Shown here: positions 9,792 to 20,640 of the stretch, piece by piece
How the letters are laid out: each line of letters begins with the position of its first letter
How positions within the stretch are numbered: the stretch's first letter is position 1
Assembly (NCBI GenBank): GCA_030374805.1
Contig: JARGSG010000148.1
Location: 1-62,765, forward strand
Source: Gracilaria gracilis
Taxonomy: Eukaryota > Rhodophyta > Florideophyceae > Gracilariales > Gracilariaceae
Direction of reading: 5' to 3'
Length of the DNA: 62,765 nt
Notes under the pieces: generated by a model
What the model was told of the DNA's origin: nothing
Databases searched by the model: none
What the model saw: only the letters and a program-made list of their open reading frames with translations
Position numbers and translations under genes: made by a program

Positions 9792-9828
9792 GCCTATTTA
9801 AAAACGGCTAATATATACAAGGTGCACC
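9792..9828 (-). repeat. Right terminal inverted repeat of Harbinger element
   Basis: TATTTAAAAACGGCTA is the exact complement of the left repeat. It is followed by an extra ATATATAC-like insert and then the outer GGTGCACC. Confidence 0.8.
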
Positions 9829-10080
9829 GACGCCGATATCCCGTGCGGGCATGACGTCATCGGCTGCGCCTATGACTTACTGTCATAGGCCAGCAATGCT
9901 GAACTATCCTAGACTACAAGTTAGAAATTAGAAATTATAAAATACAGAAAACCAATTAGGTACAGTGCAGCCAGCAAGGCGCACCTGTAGGCGTACGTGG
10001 CACCAACCTATTGAGGTCTCATTGTACTACAAATTTTTCCTCGAACACTTTGCGGGAAAAAGATGTTTAAAACGACGACC
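9829..10080. other. Spacer with a short hairpin
   Basis: No gene is visible. GCCTATGAC (9868-9876) and GTCATAGGC (9882-9890) form a 9-bp stem with a 5-base loop just outside the Harbinger right end. Confidence 0.45.
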
Positions 10081-10860
10081 AAACTCACTTCTGTATCAAC
10101 ATTGACAACCATAAAACTTTAGCGCTGGTCGGTGAATCAAGCGTAAGAAAAGCTGATTTAGTGTCTAGTGACGACGAAATTACAATGATGGTTTAGATAG
10201 ACGGTGGACTAATGGCTCGGTTAGAAACTCAGGTGCTCAGATTTAAGAATGTAGACAGAAACTACCCAAATTGAGGTCTTCCGGACGATGTTTTGGAGAT
10301 CTTACACAGAACAGAACCAAAGGCGTGGATGTAAAAAAGCATTTTTTGAAGTAGATGCCAGATAAATGCGTGTTTGAAAATCTACCCAATGGACAAAAAT
10401 TGGTTTCTTATTTCGACAATGTGAACGTACATGATATAGCGGAGAAGATTTGGAAGTCATGAAGTGAGATCATACAAAGATTTGCTTCTTTCTTTGCAAT
10501 GCAACCAATTTAGTCCAACCAGCAGACAGTTTTGTTATTCAGAAGTTGAACACCTACTGAAGAAAGGAATGGGATGTACACAAGAAGAAGCTGCTGGACG
10601 GTGATTTGTGGTCAAATAGTTGTAGAGATTCGAAAAAGCTGTTCAATTTAAAGAAAAAAATTTTTTTAAGCTCGGCGCTCAATTTGTGCGTGCCGTCAGT
10701 GCTAAACGGGATGCTGAGGGAGTTTCGTACGCTCGAATGGCGATGATTCGCTGCGGGATGGCTTAAAATCTAAACGGACAGTGGGAGGAACGTCAGTTGT
10801 TCCCAGAGCTGCAGGCAATCATTGCAAAATACAGAAAGAACTTTGAGGGACAGGTTGTTT
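10081..10860 (+). pseudogene. Decayed pogo-like (DDE_1 superfamily) transposase
   Basis: Reading across frames gives, in order: INIDNHKTLALVGESSVRKA; SSDDEITMMV, a stop, then IDGGLMARLE; FKNVDRNYPN; LPDDV; a decayed VDN region near 10418; NATNLVQPADSFVIQKLNTYW-like residues at about 10495-10560; and a C-terminal GAQFVRAVSAKRDAEGVSYARM block (10678-10740). The NAT..QPADSFV..K...W signature after a second catalytic aspartate is typical of DDE_1/pogo-class transposases. Several stops and frame changes make it a pseudogene. No intact terminal repeats are certain; the palindromes at 10917-11041 may belong to its right end. Confidence 0.7.
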
Positions 10861-10916
10861 GTTGGTACTAGTAGTGAGAATGGTTAAGCACCCACACTGT
10901 AGCGGTGACTCTCTTT

Positions 10917-11041
10917 TAATGTGGGCCACACTAATAAACCCCTAACAGAATTAGTGTGGGTACCGAATTGGTGTGGCCCACACCAATTCCTGTGAGGTGC
11001 TTCCAAATCTCCCCTTCATAATTAGTGTGGGCCACACTAAT
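10917..11041. repeat. Cluster of long palindromes built on ATTAGTGTGG / CCACACTAAT
   Basis: Four related units occur in 125 bases. 10917-10935 is an imperfect palindrome around GTGGGCCAC. 10949-10960 is a single half-site. 10966-10988 is a perfect 23-bp palindrome (AATTGGTGTGG, central C, then its complement). 11021-11041 is a perfect 21-bp palindrome (ATTAGTGTGG, central G, then its complement). The gaps differ in sequence and length, so it is not a simple tandem repeat or CRISPR array. It could be nested transposon ends or protein-binding sites. Confidence 0.85.
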
Positions 11042-13274
11042 CACAGTGTTTACCTGTAACCTCTTATGTAATCAAAAGCCAACACCGCTGATAATTCGGG
11101 AAATAACTGGGGCCCTAGACATTCCTAGCTAGCAGTGGTTTGCATTTCAGTTTTTACTGATTCCGTCTATTTATTATAGTTCAAATTATCGGCCAATAAT
11201 TTAGATTGGTTTTCCTAGATCAGCTGCGCAACGGTGTTTATGCACAAAAAGCTCATTGGGAGCACGCCGATCTGACTTTCTTCCCAATGTTTTGTGGATA
11301 TCACCAGGGTAATGATTATATTATTGAAGGTTTGAGGCTATGGCTTGGAGTTCAGGAGAAGAGGGGTACTGAAGATATGACTTTCACTCGAGTATTAGGC
11401 AAAGTTCGTCAGATGTGAGTATTGCAGTGACGTTTCTTCCATCGTTTCGATATATTTGCTGATACTTTAATTCAGTTTGCGCTTGCAGGCGTTGACCTAT
11501 TTGTGTAGTCCCACAACACTACGCAGGCGACCGACGAATGGGTCTTTTGCCACGAAGTTGACCATCTTTCTGATAACGGAGAGCTCGTTCTTAGCTTTTC
11601 CTTTGTACTGTGAGGTGAGAACGACATAATCACTGCGGACGGAATTTTTGATGACTTCCTTCTCGAAGATTTCTAACAAACAATAAAGTGTCACATCCAT
11701 TTTTTCAGGGGCTATCTTAGCGCGGAAATCGCTTCCTGCGGCGCAAGCTCGCAGATTATCTGCCCAATTGAATACGGCTTCACTTTTTATAAGTGTGTCT
11801 GTATAGTCTCTCAATTTTGGTGTGATAAGTATATTGCTTCGAGAAAACCCTTATATTGGGCCCATAACATTGGTAGGCTCTTTGGGGACTGAGTCCCGAT
11901 CATCATAGCAAGATGTTAAAGGGAATGATTAACAAGCAATAGTATGGAGGGGAGCTCCTGGGCTAATAGTGTGTCTTTGTATAACGATACTGGGCAACCG
12001 TTGGGCTAAGTAGGGTGTATCAATAGAAAATAAAACTTATCCCAAGTTGTACGTGAGAGGGGGTTGTGAGTACTTCACTAAAAACTGTATGGCGCATATG
12101 TTCCATATGTTTTTTGGTTCTGTTGCGCACATGGTTTCTTATTACAACAGGTATGAGATTGGTGTTTGTTAGTAATGATGTAGATTAGGTCGCACCCGTT
12201 TATTATAGCGTTTGAAATTAGTGGTTACGAGAGCACTGTGTGCTCTCTGCACTCTACAAGGCCTACTGCCTCATCTTCCAACGCCTCATTCGCATTCGCT
12301 CTAACGAGTTGTGGGCCTGAGGGCACGCTCCCCTCCCTCTGCGATGATTTCTTTTGTGTTCTAGGCAGTGACCAGAACACGTTATACACCGAATCTTTTT
12401 TTCTTCGAGTTTTTTTACTTATTTAAACAGAAGATGACGCCAGAGGCTGAAGAAGATGATATTGGATTTGGTCACGGACTATTTTGAATGTTTGTAGATT
12501 TTTCATTGTGCTTGCTCCAAATTTCTGGTTGGAGTTGCACCGAACGGTACGGTTTTACACGAACTCAGGACGTAACGTACGGTGCTGCTGCGCGGTGCCC
12601 TATCCGGTTGTAACTGTACTAAGCTAGCGCTCTCTGAGCGTTTTTGCTTCCGTACGAAACAGCTCCCCCGTGCCACAGCTGATGGGGCAGGCGGTTACAG
12701 TGCCGCTAAAGTTACATTCAGTTCCCCAAATTGCATACATGCATTGTTGCTGAACAGCCTCTTGCTTTCGGCCCTTTTGAACGCAGGCTGCAACTATGGT
12801 TTTCTTGTCTTCATAAAAGCTAAAGCCCTTGTGATTTGCTATGTATTGCGCAGCTGGATTCAAAAGGCTACAAAAAGAATGATTTCAAATGAAGTCGGCC
12901 GCACAGTAACAGAGAACCCTGACTTAGTTCAGTAACATAATGTAGGCAAACAGAGTGCTGTCACCGCGTTTTCAGGGCGACAGTGCTTTTTTTTGGGACA
13001 TGTGAGCACCAAATTCCGGCCCCTTCTGGTGAAAAACGTTTGCCTTCAAATGGGCCTTCAAATGGTCTGCTCTCTTGTGTCAATCTTTCCGAGCGTGTGC
13101 GGATCAGAAACGCCAACATGTCACTTCATCTCCAGGACATCCGGAGCAGTGAACAAGAATTGAGTTGTTACGCATCTTAAAAAAAGCCAGGCGTGAGCCC
13201 GCCCACACCTTTCTTTCAAACCAGCGGAACATTGTCTACAAAGGTGGCTTCTCCATGAAGAAATCGGGCGCATC
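11042..13274. other. AT-rich intergenic stretch with small unassigned ORFs
   Basis: Three short ORFs have protein-like composition but no recognised domain: 11206-11418 (+, 70 aa, with HWEHADLTFFPMFCGYHQG), 11497-11814 (-, 105 aa, helical, with NWADNLRACAAGSDF) and 12624-12863 (-, 79 aa, Cys-containing). A GTGAGT at 11416 and a TTGCAG at 11484 could bound a short intron after the first. I cannot support a gene model; they may be fragments of old elements. Confidence 0.3.
11497..11814 (-). CDS. Hypothetical protein, 105 aa, possibly a fragment
   Basis: I do not recognise this ORF. The predicted protein is mostly helical and charged, with a single Cys-containing centre (LRACAAGSDFRAK, TLYCLLEIFEKEV). 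It has no signal peptide. The region is AT-rich and next to transposon debris, so it may be the end of a mobile-element gene. Its clean composition is the only argument for calling it. Confidence 0.25.
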   Translation of the reverse strand: MRDYTDTLIKSEAVFNWADNLRACAAGSDFRAKIAPEKMDVTLYCLLEIFEKEVIKNSVRSDYVVLTSQYKGKAKNELSVIRKMVNFVAKDPFVGRLRSVVGLHK

Positions 13275-14500
13275 ATGAAAGTTCCTCACTGTGCAATCAT
13301 GAGCATCCGCGTTTCGCAGTTACCACGCCACGTGCTTCAGCGCATCTTTCATATCGGCATTACAGAAGTTTGGTGCTCGTCGGATCAGGACATGGAAGAT
13401 CATGAGAACGACGGCGAGGAGGGTGACAGTGGTGAGTCTGCCAGCAGCGATGGAAGTGACAATGGCTTTTCGGATCGTTTCAAGCCAGACTACGACCCTT
13501 TTCGAAATCTGCCGGAGCTTGTGACGTTGATGGATTGCGCGGTGGTGTGTAAGGCTTGGGCTGACGCCATTATCAACAAGGAGTTTTGGACTTGCATCCG
13601 TTCATCTTCGTTTGAAGATGCGCTGGCTGAGCCGTGGAAGGTGGGAAAGAGATGGAATGCGTTGCTGGTGCATGTGCCAGTACCGATTCTATGCGTGAGA
13701 GAAATGATACTTTGCAACGTGGGAAAGATTGTGACATCTCGCAGCAGAGGGCGCTATGCATTTCACGTGTACTTTCCGTCCTGTAGTACGCACAAGGCGC
13801 ACATTTTCGGTGCGTGGGTCAACTTGCAGCCTATTTTGCAGAAGAATTGTGCGTATCTGACCATAACGAATCAGAGTGCAGCGGCGTACTCTGGTAGAGT
13901 CACCAACACGCGGGTCGGGTTTGAAACGCTAATGACCAGAAAGTGGCCTTCGTTACAGTCATTGGACATTAACTTTTCAATGAATGAGATCATTAGTCTT
14001 GAAACGATTTCCGAGTGGCTGGAGCTGTTGAGGACACCGAAATCTGTGTTGAGCCGTGATCCTCCCTTTCCCGCATTGAGAAGACTTTCGTTTTGCACGC
14101 ATGTGGAAACGCGGCGGCGAAAGCTGTTCTTCTGGTAGCTCCGCACGTAGAGCGTTGCCACATGAGAATATTCGGATTCCCAGACGACTATTCACAAAGC
14201 TGGGAACGGCTTCGAAACTGTGGCGCAGTTGAGCAGTTTCTTCAGGAGGACAAACGGTACAGGATTTACATCACTCTACATTGCATTCATGTGTTTGAGT
14301 GGCCTGGACCAAGAACAATGAGCGATTGGGAGTATTGGTGGACATTTAGACGCTCTTCTAGGCATCATTATTCTGCATGGGGCGTTCTGACTTTGGAAAG
14401 AAGGTATGGAAGGATATGTGAGCTAATTGTGAGTGTGAAGCAGTTTTTTCAGTTTGAAGATCTTAGACTCATATCGATCCCCTTTAGGAACACTTGTTGA
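13275..14500 (+). pseudogene. F-box protein gene, apparently frameshifted
   Basis: F-box proteins bring substrates to SCF ubiquitin ligases. The first ORF (13275-14138, 287 aa) starts with VSQLPRHVLQRIFHIGI (residues 12-28), the first half of an F-box. A 40-residue acidic Ser/Asp/Glu insert follows, then LVTLMDCAVVCKAWADAIINKEFWTCI (about 80-107), the second half with its VCKAW motif. Later segments (LQSLDINFSMNEIISLETI, LRRLSFC) look like irregular leucine-rich strands. At about 14050-14095 the frame appears to change: the ORF soon ends at 14138, but a second frame to 14500 continues smoothly (HVERCHMRIFGFPDDYSQSW). This could be a true frameshift or an unseen short intron. Substrate unknown. 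Confidence 0.6.
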
Positions 14501-16383
14501 AAGCGTGTTCGATGGAAGCAGTGTTGTAGATTAGCTGCTATGAGTGCAGTGATGACCAAAAGTACAACTTTTTATGTAAAACTGAAAAGTGTTTGCAACA
14601 CGCCCGTGGCGGCCACGACGGCTGCGCGTAAGATATCTAGAGTTGGACAAGCGAGGCGGCACGTTGGAGTTGAGCCGTGCCGCGGCTTGGACTTGGACTC
14701 CAAGCCCATGGAGCGTCATGCCTCGTGGCTTGCCACGGGTACACGTTGCACCACTCGTCCTTGTGTGTTTGGGCGACAGCCGCTCCGCCAGCGGTCAGCG
14801 CATGACACTGTAAGTTCGCGAATGCTCTCCTCGCTCAGTGAAGTTGCTGCTCGTCTGACGCGCACTTCCGTCAGCGCGGCGCGGCGCGGCGCGTGGAGGC
14901 GGCCAGCGCCGCCGTCACCGCCGCCACGCATTCTTGGCCTGCGCCGCCACGCGACATGAAACGCGGCCGCCACCCCCCTCCCCCCCCGCTCCGTCGCTGC
15001 GTTGCCTCTGGCCTTGCGCCCGCTCGCGTTTGTTCGGACCCGCGCTTGCCCTGCTCCTCGCAACTTTCTATTAGTTTCATTGTCAAAATAAAAGGCACAG
15101 AGGCTTCTGAGGTTTGACGAAAAAGAGCTCAAGACTTGAAGGTTACTTGCGCGGAGGCGGCGTCATGACTGCTGCCTTGCAGATATCGAAGGTGTCATAC
15201 AGTACATAAAAAACCAATAACTTTACTTCCCGGCCAAGACAAACAAGCTTCCAACTGATCACGTGCCTGGTGTTTGGGCCGAACTGTTTCTCCCACAAAT
15301 CTAGCCCAATTTTATCGTAATTTTTTCGACCGCATGCTTAGTCCCAGTGCCAATCACAATGCGCGGCTGACGGACAGTGGCTTGCACGAGCGTGCACGTT
15401 TCGTTTTGTAAAAGGTGGCCATGGAGAATGGATTGGACTTAACACCGCTGGAGAAATGTAGCTCTATGATACTTCGAGCATCTTGCTCCAACTATCTATC
15501 ATAGAGCTAATGTTTACATAGAGTTACAATACACAGCCAAGGGAAGCGAAACAATTGGTTCCATACAGTTGGTTGGTTACGTCGCCAAGTGAGAAGCAAA
15601 ATGGATGCAGTCAATGATTGCGTGACAACATCTTTGGATGCAATGTACGTGAGGAATAATTCTGAGGAGCACGATACATGGAAGCAGAGAAGCATTCCTT
15701 GGTTCAAACGAGGGTAGGTAGGATATAGGAACGTTCACCTTGGTTTGTTCGAACCTCGTAGACACAGTCGTCCAATGGAACGAGAGCAATGTATCTAGTA
15801 CCCTTTCTACCGGGCCGCACAATGCGCTGCGCTCGTCTTCAGTAACTTTACATATCCAGCACAAGTGCTTCCACAGTCTGGAAGCACTTTTCGAATGCAG
15901 ACACGTATTACGTGCTTCCCAACTTTACCCTAGGCCCATCCGGATATCGGAAGTTGCGTCGCCTCAAATCTTGTCACGCACTGCTCACTATATCACGAGT
16001 CAACAATATACAAGTTCATAACAATCCTTGAGGCCCGCTAAGACCTGTACTTTATGCAATACAGAGTATTTTATGGAGGATAGGTTACCAGCCCCGCTTT
16101 TTACACGTAGCGATTGATATCAGTGATGGAAGCAGTCGGGGTCGGCAGAGGTGGGTACACATTGGTCGGCCCAAGCACAAGAGCATCCACCATCACGCAA
16201 GTTTTTTGAAGCAAGCGAAACGAGATCCTGCACTCCTCACATTTGACTTTCTTTCTCCGGAACTGATCCCGCAGTCAGTACAAATAAGACGGCATCCACC
16301 GCGACGATCAAACGTATCCTTCCTCAGCCTAGCAGCCTCGCACAGCCCAGTCTCTTCGAACTACGACATCTCGCACCCCGTTA
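14501..16383. other. Intergenic stretch with a GC-rich island and a hairpin
   Basis: 14860-15060 is strongly GC-rich with CGCGGCG and GCCGCC runs; the open frames in it read in several phases and look like composition artefacts. At 15459-15471 and 15497-15509 TAGCTCTATGATA and its exact complement form a 13-bp stem with a 25-base loop. Otherwise I see nothing with support. Confidence 0.4.
15459..15509. repeat. 13-bp perfect inverted repeat (hairpin)
   Basis: TAGCTCTATGATA at 15459 and TATCATAGAGCTA at 15497 are exact complements across a 25-base loop. It could be a tiny terminal-repeat element or an RNA hairpin; nothing else supports either reading. Confidence 0.6.
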
Positions 16384-16884
16384 ATGAACCCGATGTCCTC
16401 AGTCATGTCTTTCTTCGCCGTGTTCTTGTGCTCCCTGTGCATTGCGTCTGGTTATCCGCTCTTCTCCCGCGCCGGACCTGCGTATGCAGCTAATGAGCCA
16501 GTGTTCCCCGCTGAGCAGGGATTCTATCCGATGGATCGCTCTTACGGCAGTTATTTTCCTCGTTCTCAACGCTTCGCTGACATGTACGCGGAATGGAGCT
16601 CTAGACTTACGACCAAGGTTAAGCCAGACTATTGCCATACCAAGATGTTCGGATGGGCTGGATCGGCGTACATCAATGTGAAGTGTCTATCCTCGTCGCC
16701 CTGCACAGTGCTTTACAACTTTGGAAATAAAGACGACGGCTACCGCAACCAGAAATTGCAAGAGTTCACCATCAATGGTGGCGCAACTCGCAAGGTTACG
16801 GACTCGGACAACTGGAAGAATGATGTGTTCTTCTTCTGCAATATGTCACCGGGCGATATCGAGGTATACTATCCGAGGAATTAG
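16384..16884 (+). CDS. Small secreted protein, 166 aa, unknown family
   Basis: Residues 1-23 form a signal peptide (hydrophobic SFFAVFLCSLCIASG, cut probably before YPLF). The mature part is aromatic and Tyr-rich at the start (YPMDRSYGSYFPRSQRF). After it comes a compact domain with four cysteines (DYCHTK, VKCLSSSPC, FFFCNM) that could form two disulfides, ending in DIEVYYPRN. The strand pattern (TVLYNFGN, KLQEFTINGGA) suggests a small beta-sandwich. I do not recognise the family. An AT-rich ACAAATAAG lies about 100 bases before the ATG, and an AATAAA at 16960-16965 follows the TAG. Met4, Met8 or Met9 could also start. Role probably extracellular or cell wall. Confidence 0.7.
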   Translation: MNPMSSVMSFFAVFLCSLCIASGYPLFSRAGPAYAANEPVFPAEQGFYPMDRSYGSYFPRSQRFADMYAEWSSRLTTKVKPDYCHTKMFGWAGSAYINVKCLSSSPCTVLYNFGNKDDGYRNQKLQEFTINGGATRKVTDSDNWKNDVFFFCNMSPGDIEVYYPRN

Positions 16885-17449
16885 ATGAAGCAAGCTCTCT
16901 CGAAGACTGATTGTCAGCGAGTTTTGAACTGTCTCTTTGCAATTAGGTGGTGCTTTCTGAATAAAGATGAGCCATTCTATGCAGCCTTGTTGTAAGGATA
17001 TCTCTGATACCAACAATACCGTGAACTGCGTATGCCACTGATGAAAAAAGGGGCCCCATTTTCTTACCAACAGCAGATGGTGATCCAGTGCAAGAGCTCT
17101 GGTACGTGATCAACACCGCCAACCGACACAATCGTCGTGTTCAAGTGCCATGCGCCCACTTTGAGGCAACAGCCATTTTTGGCAGTGCAAGGACATCTCC
17201 ATTTCTCACATCATGATCGTTGTGATGGAGCCAAAAGGATAATGGTTCCCCCAACATTGCGTGTTTCCAACGCAGCACGTTGTCTTAGGTGATTAGTTTA
17301 TACTTGAAGAGGTGATGCTCCAAAGATATACTGTCGTCCATATCTACGACTACCCCCACTTTCGGCTCGATCCCTCTCACCTACATATCTATGAGCAGCC
17401 GGAACAGTGAGGCGCGGCACAAGTTTTTCGTTATGCGGTGAAGAGACAG
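16885..17449. other. Spacer, nothing recognised
   Basis: It holds the probable 3' untranslated region of the secreted-protein gene (AATAAA at 16960) and then unassigned sequence before the dispersed repeat begins. Confidence 0.4.
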
Positions 17450-17457
17450 GGACGATA

Positions 17458-17860
17458 CAAACAAAATGTTAAATTATTAAACTAACCAAAAAGTAGATGG
17501 CAGCATAATCCTGACGGAGAGCGCCTCCATCGGAAGAGAACAGCCGTCGGTCGGTCGTTCAAACCATGGAGCTGGCGTTGTGGTACACCACTTGCGCTTT
17601 TCGCATACGCTTGTGCACCTCACTCAAACGCAAGCCTGCCTCTGACCTGCGACACTGCGGCTGGCTGTTGTTGACGCCATGGCAGCGGAACGAAGCCAGT
17701 CTGCGTGGCGGCAGCGACGCTTTGAGCGCACTTGGGCGCGAGCAGCGTTTGAGAATGGGGGAAAGGCGATGGATGGGAGTGGCACATGCGCGCGTGCGCT
17801 GAATCATGGCGCGGTGGAACGAGACTGGGAGCTTCACCAGCAGTTTGAACCAGAGATGCG
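17458..17860 (+). repeat. Dispersed repeat, GC-rich unit, copy A
   Basis: It starts with ACAAACAAAATGTTAAATTA and AACCAAAAAG and continues with TGACGGAGAGCGCCTCC, a GC-rich body with GGAACGAAGCCAGTCTGCG and GGCGGCAGCGACGCTTTG, and GAGAATGGGGGAAAGGCG. Copy B at 18939-19450 has the same order of motifs, and copy C at 30400-30640 matches it reversed. The many overlapping open frames here follow from GC content. Confidence 0.75.
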
Positions 17861-17989
17861 CACGAAGGCAGCAGACGGGGCCGGGCCAAACGGCACCAGA
17901 CCAGACGCGATTGGAGCTCTGGTAGAGGCTGAAGGGGAGAGACGAACAGAACGGATGATAGCAGAAAGAGGCAGTTCGGGGATCAGGAA

Positions 17990-18520
17990 ACGTTGCGTGC
18001 GTGTATGAGGTGGTCTATTTGGCTGCGGCTCGGCTCGCACTTTGGAAGGACGGAGGGAAGCGGTGTAACCTTGGCAGTGAAAGTAAATGCGGTTATGACC
18101 ACGGTGGTAAGGAGGTGGAAAGATTTTCGCAAGTTGTTCGGAGGCGTTCACGAAGGGCGCGCACCGCGGGTGAGCAATTGGCGAGAAGAGCAGCAAAGCG
18201 CGGCTTTGGCAGTTTTCAACGTCGGTGCGAATGCCCGACACGGCGGCGCGCCAGAGGCTGCCAGTTTGGTGGTCGCGGAGGTGGCGGAACTGTTTGAAGA
18301 GGAAAGAGGTCTCGCTGGGTTGCAGATACCGTCTGCGATGGTCCGCATACTCTTGCAGGCACATTGTACAGCTTGCCAAAGGCGGAAGCATCGGCGTTGG
18401 AACGAGCAGTGCTGAATGGTGTATTCGTTGCGGTGGACTGTGTCCGGGCGGCACTCGGGGTAGATGTGCTTTGGCAACGAAGGAGCGAAGACTGGGTACG
18501 GCTTTATACCACACGTAGAC
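17990..18520 (-). pseudogene. AlkB-type dioxygenase, decayed copy 1
   Basis: This is a diverged copy of the AlkB gene at 22840-23870. Read on the - strand, its first part is clean: EYADHRRRYLQPSETSFLFKQFRHL, then DHQTGSLWRAA. That matches the N-terminal part of the AlkB fold, which is interrupted by a stop in copy 2. Downstream the match continues at DNA level (GGCCACGG-type segment GHNRIYFH) but the HxD iron motif is lost (YFHCQ in place of HFHSD) and the C-terminal half is gone. It therefore cannot be catalytic. It lies between repeat copies A and B, inside one large duplicated block shared with 22880-25170. Confidence 0.7.
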
Positions 18521-18839
18521 GGGTAGGACGGGCGACGCTGGATTGCGGTACTAATTTGATGATCAGCATGCGTAATAGCCTGCGCTGACATCGGCAAGGA
18601 AGCTGGAGGACAATAGAAGTACGACGGTACATAGTACTTTGCAAAATCTGCGGGGCAGAAGTGTTGAGTCGAAGTTGGCCGGCTAGCCGGCTGCCGCAGC
18701 CTGCACAAGACAGAGTTGCGGCTCGTTTCGATCTCGGCGAGCAACACGTAGTACACGAAGATATTTGCAAACACTCCGAAATAATTTGGCGGCCGAAATA
18801 ACTCAACACAGCTGCCATTCGATTTGCAATCATAACTGA

Positions 18840-18960
18840 TAAGTTTGGACGCGTGTGGCGGCTGGCAACGCGCACACAACTGATTGTTGTAAACCACTTT
18901 TTAGGTGCAAATGCAAGCAAACAATTACTACAAACAAAATGTTAAATTAAACTAATCAAA
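18840..18960 (+). repeat. Repeat segment shared with 24630-24730
   Basis: GGACGCGTGTGGCGGCTGGC, CAACGCGCACAC, TGTTGTAAAC and CAAACAATTACTACAAACAA match, with changes, GGACGCGTGTGTATGTGGCA, ACGTGCACAG, GTGTAAAC and AACAATTGAATACAAACAA at 24635-24725. It sits in the same place relative to AlkB in both blocks. Confidence 0.65.
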
Positions 18961-19450
18961 AAGCAGTCGCGCTCAATGAGCGGATTCACACGCTGCCCCC
19001 CCGTTCAGCACGAAACCAGTCGAAGCGCTTGTATCATGACGGAGAGTGCCTCCAATGATAGCGAGTGCCCGTGCGTGGTGCAAACCACCGCGCCAGCGGT
19101 TTGGTAAAACGCTCGCGCCTTCCGCACGCGCGTGTCACTTTCACTCGCACGCGCTGCTGCTTGTGGCTTGGCGCACGGCGAAGGAAGGTTGTGCGCGCCG
19201 GCGCGGCGGAACGCAGCCAGTTTGCGCGGCGGCAGCCACGCTTTCTGCGCCGTGCGGTACGAGTGGCGTTTGCGGATGGGAGAAAGGCGCCCGGCGGGAG
19301 TGCGTGGCGCCGGCGACACTTTGTGCGCACTGCGATGGGTGCAGCGTTTGCGAATGGGCGAAAGGCGCCCGGTTGGAGTGGGTGCTGCGCGTGCGCACTT
19401 GGTCATGGTGGCGAGAGCGCGGCTCTGTGACAGGTGCAACCCGCCAGGGA
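18939..19450 (+). repeat. Dispersed repeat, GC-rich unit, copy B with internal duplication
   Basis: It shares the ACAAACAAAATGTTAAATTA start and the TGACGGAGAGTGCCTCCA motif with copy A. Inside, a unit of about 79 bases is duplicated in tandem (from about 19237 and 19317), each with GCGTTTGCGRATGGG and GAAAGGCGCCCGG. The open frames in all phases here are a composition effect. Confidence 0.75.
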
Positions 19451-20640
19451 AGTGGGGATGAACAGCGGCGCGGTGGAGATGAACACAGTGGGAAATTGCG
19501 CAGTATTCCAGCTCTCCGGGTGGATGGGGGAGACCGAGGATGACGCAGACGACCAAGTCCACCACAGCGCAAATGACGATATGCAGCTTTTTCGCTGGTA
19601 ACCAGCTGCTATGAGTCGCTCTGGAGAATGATCAGCCGAGATTCGCAAGCACTTGCAGGGCGAGATAGAATTGTGACAGACAAGTAGTGGCCAATGTTGC
19701 ACAAAGCCAGGCGCGCTTGGAGCTTTGGGGGCACGCTGTGCAGAACGAACGGCCAGACAAGTTGAAACAATGTGTCAGAGCTCCCGGAGTGCGGTGTGAG
19801 ACAATGCGAGCCTAGAGGCCTTGGAGCCTTTCGCCGCGGTGCCGAGTTGAGTCTTTAACTGCCGGTCGGGCTCAAGATTGGGACGGGAGTGTAGCGCGTT
19901 TTTCTCCGGCTGAAAGCGAGACAATACTGGCGTGAAGGAGCGGAATAGATGAGAAACAAGCAATAGTAGTAAAGTCGGAGAGATTTGGCGACAGCAGATA
20001 GATAACAGACAAGATAATAGAGCTGACGAGAAGGTACAAGGCCAGACCAGATGGTTGGAGTCGGTGGACGGCAAATCAAAACAACGGGCTCTGTCGGGAG
20101 CGGAGGAACGTTCGAGATTCCACGTGCGTAGAACTGTAGAGGAGAGAGTCAGACAAAGAGAACCAATACGCTTACCTTGGGCAAGGAAGATGACAGAATG
20201 GTCGTGCACAGGCAAGCTAGAAGCTGCAGCAAGAGCGCGAAGAGCAGAGACGAAGTGAAAGGAGTTGACGAAGAGAGTGCAGCCATGAGCAGCGGTCGTC
20301 TGACAACATGTCAGTATCGGTACAGAAACGCCTCCGCTTCAATTCGAGCGCTTTGCGACTTGCACCAATTCGCGCTGGCCACGTGTATGGAGGGACGGCG
20401 TCCACGTCCGATTCGTCCGACCAGTGCGTCATACAGCGTGCGTGACAGCGTCAGCACGTGTCCACGGTGCAGTTCGTGTTGTACGTATTAGGGTTGTCCA
20501 GTTCCTCGCCTTCACCTTCGCGCAAGCTTGTAAAACTTACAGTAGCGCAGACGAAATGAAGATGGATTTGCGACCGACGAGATGACTTGAGGGAGGGCCA
20601 TACCTCTATTCATTTCTAGCTGCAAGAGGAACTTAACGTT

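Larger units (their letters stand above)
7085..9828. mobile_element. PIF/Harbinger DNA transposon with two convergent genes
   Basis: The ends are inverted repeats. The left end (7085-7114) starts GGTGCACCACAATAGCC and continues through GTTTTTAAATAAG. The right end reads, inward to outward, CCTATTTAAAAACGGCTA (from 9793) and ends GGTGCACC at 9828, with about eight extra bases in the right copy. Inside are a DDE transposase on + and a second, coiled-coil protein on -, meeting tail to tail. Two proteins, a transposase and an accessory DNA-binding partner, are typical of PIF/Harbinger. I could not find a convincing 3-bp target duplication, so the exact outer border is uncertain by a few bases. 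Both ORFs are intact, so the element may be recent. Confidence 0.82.
17450..20640 (+). repeat. Large dispersed repeat block 1 (AlkB-bearing)
   Basis: Matches to block 2 (22880-25170) occur in the same order: AlkB part (17990-18520 with 23480-23870), the segment at 18840, AATTCGAGCGCTTTGCGAC...CGCGCTGGCCACGT (20338-20385 with 24775-24820), CAGACGAAATGAAGATGGAT (20550 with 24988) and GCAAGAGGAA (20622 with 25154). Block 1 also holds extra material (copies A and B, 19450-20300) absent from block 2. Similarity is patchy, which suggests an old duplication or old element copies. Confidence 0.6.

Noticed and set aside
10917..11041. CRISPR-like array
   Set aside because: Units differ in length and sequence, spacers are irregular, and the DNA is eukaryotic.
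17531..17570. tRNA-like GTTCAAA segment
   Set aside because: No acceptor stem or D arm could be paired around it. No tRNA or rRNA gene was found anywhere by eye.
17559..19565. Many overlapping ORFs of 70-230 codons in the GC-rich repeat units
   Set aside because: Open in nearly all frames, with Arg/Ala/Gly-biased products. The shared feature between copies is the DNA, not one frame. The exception is the AlkB-related frame.
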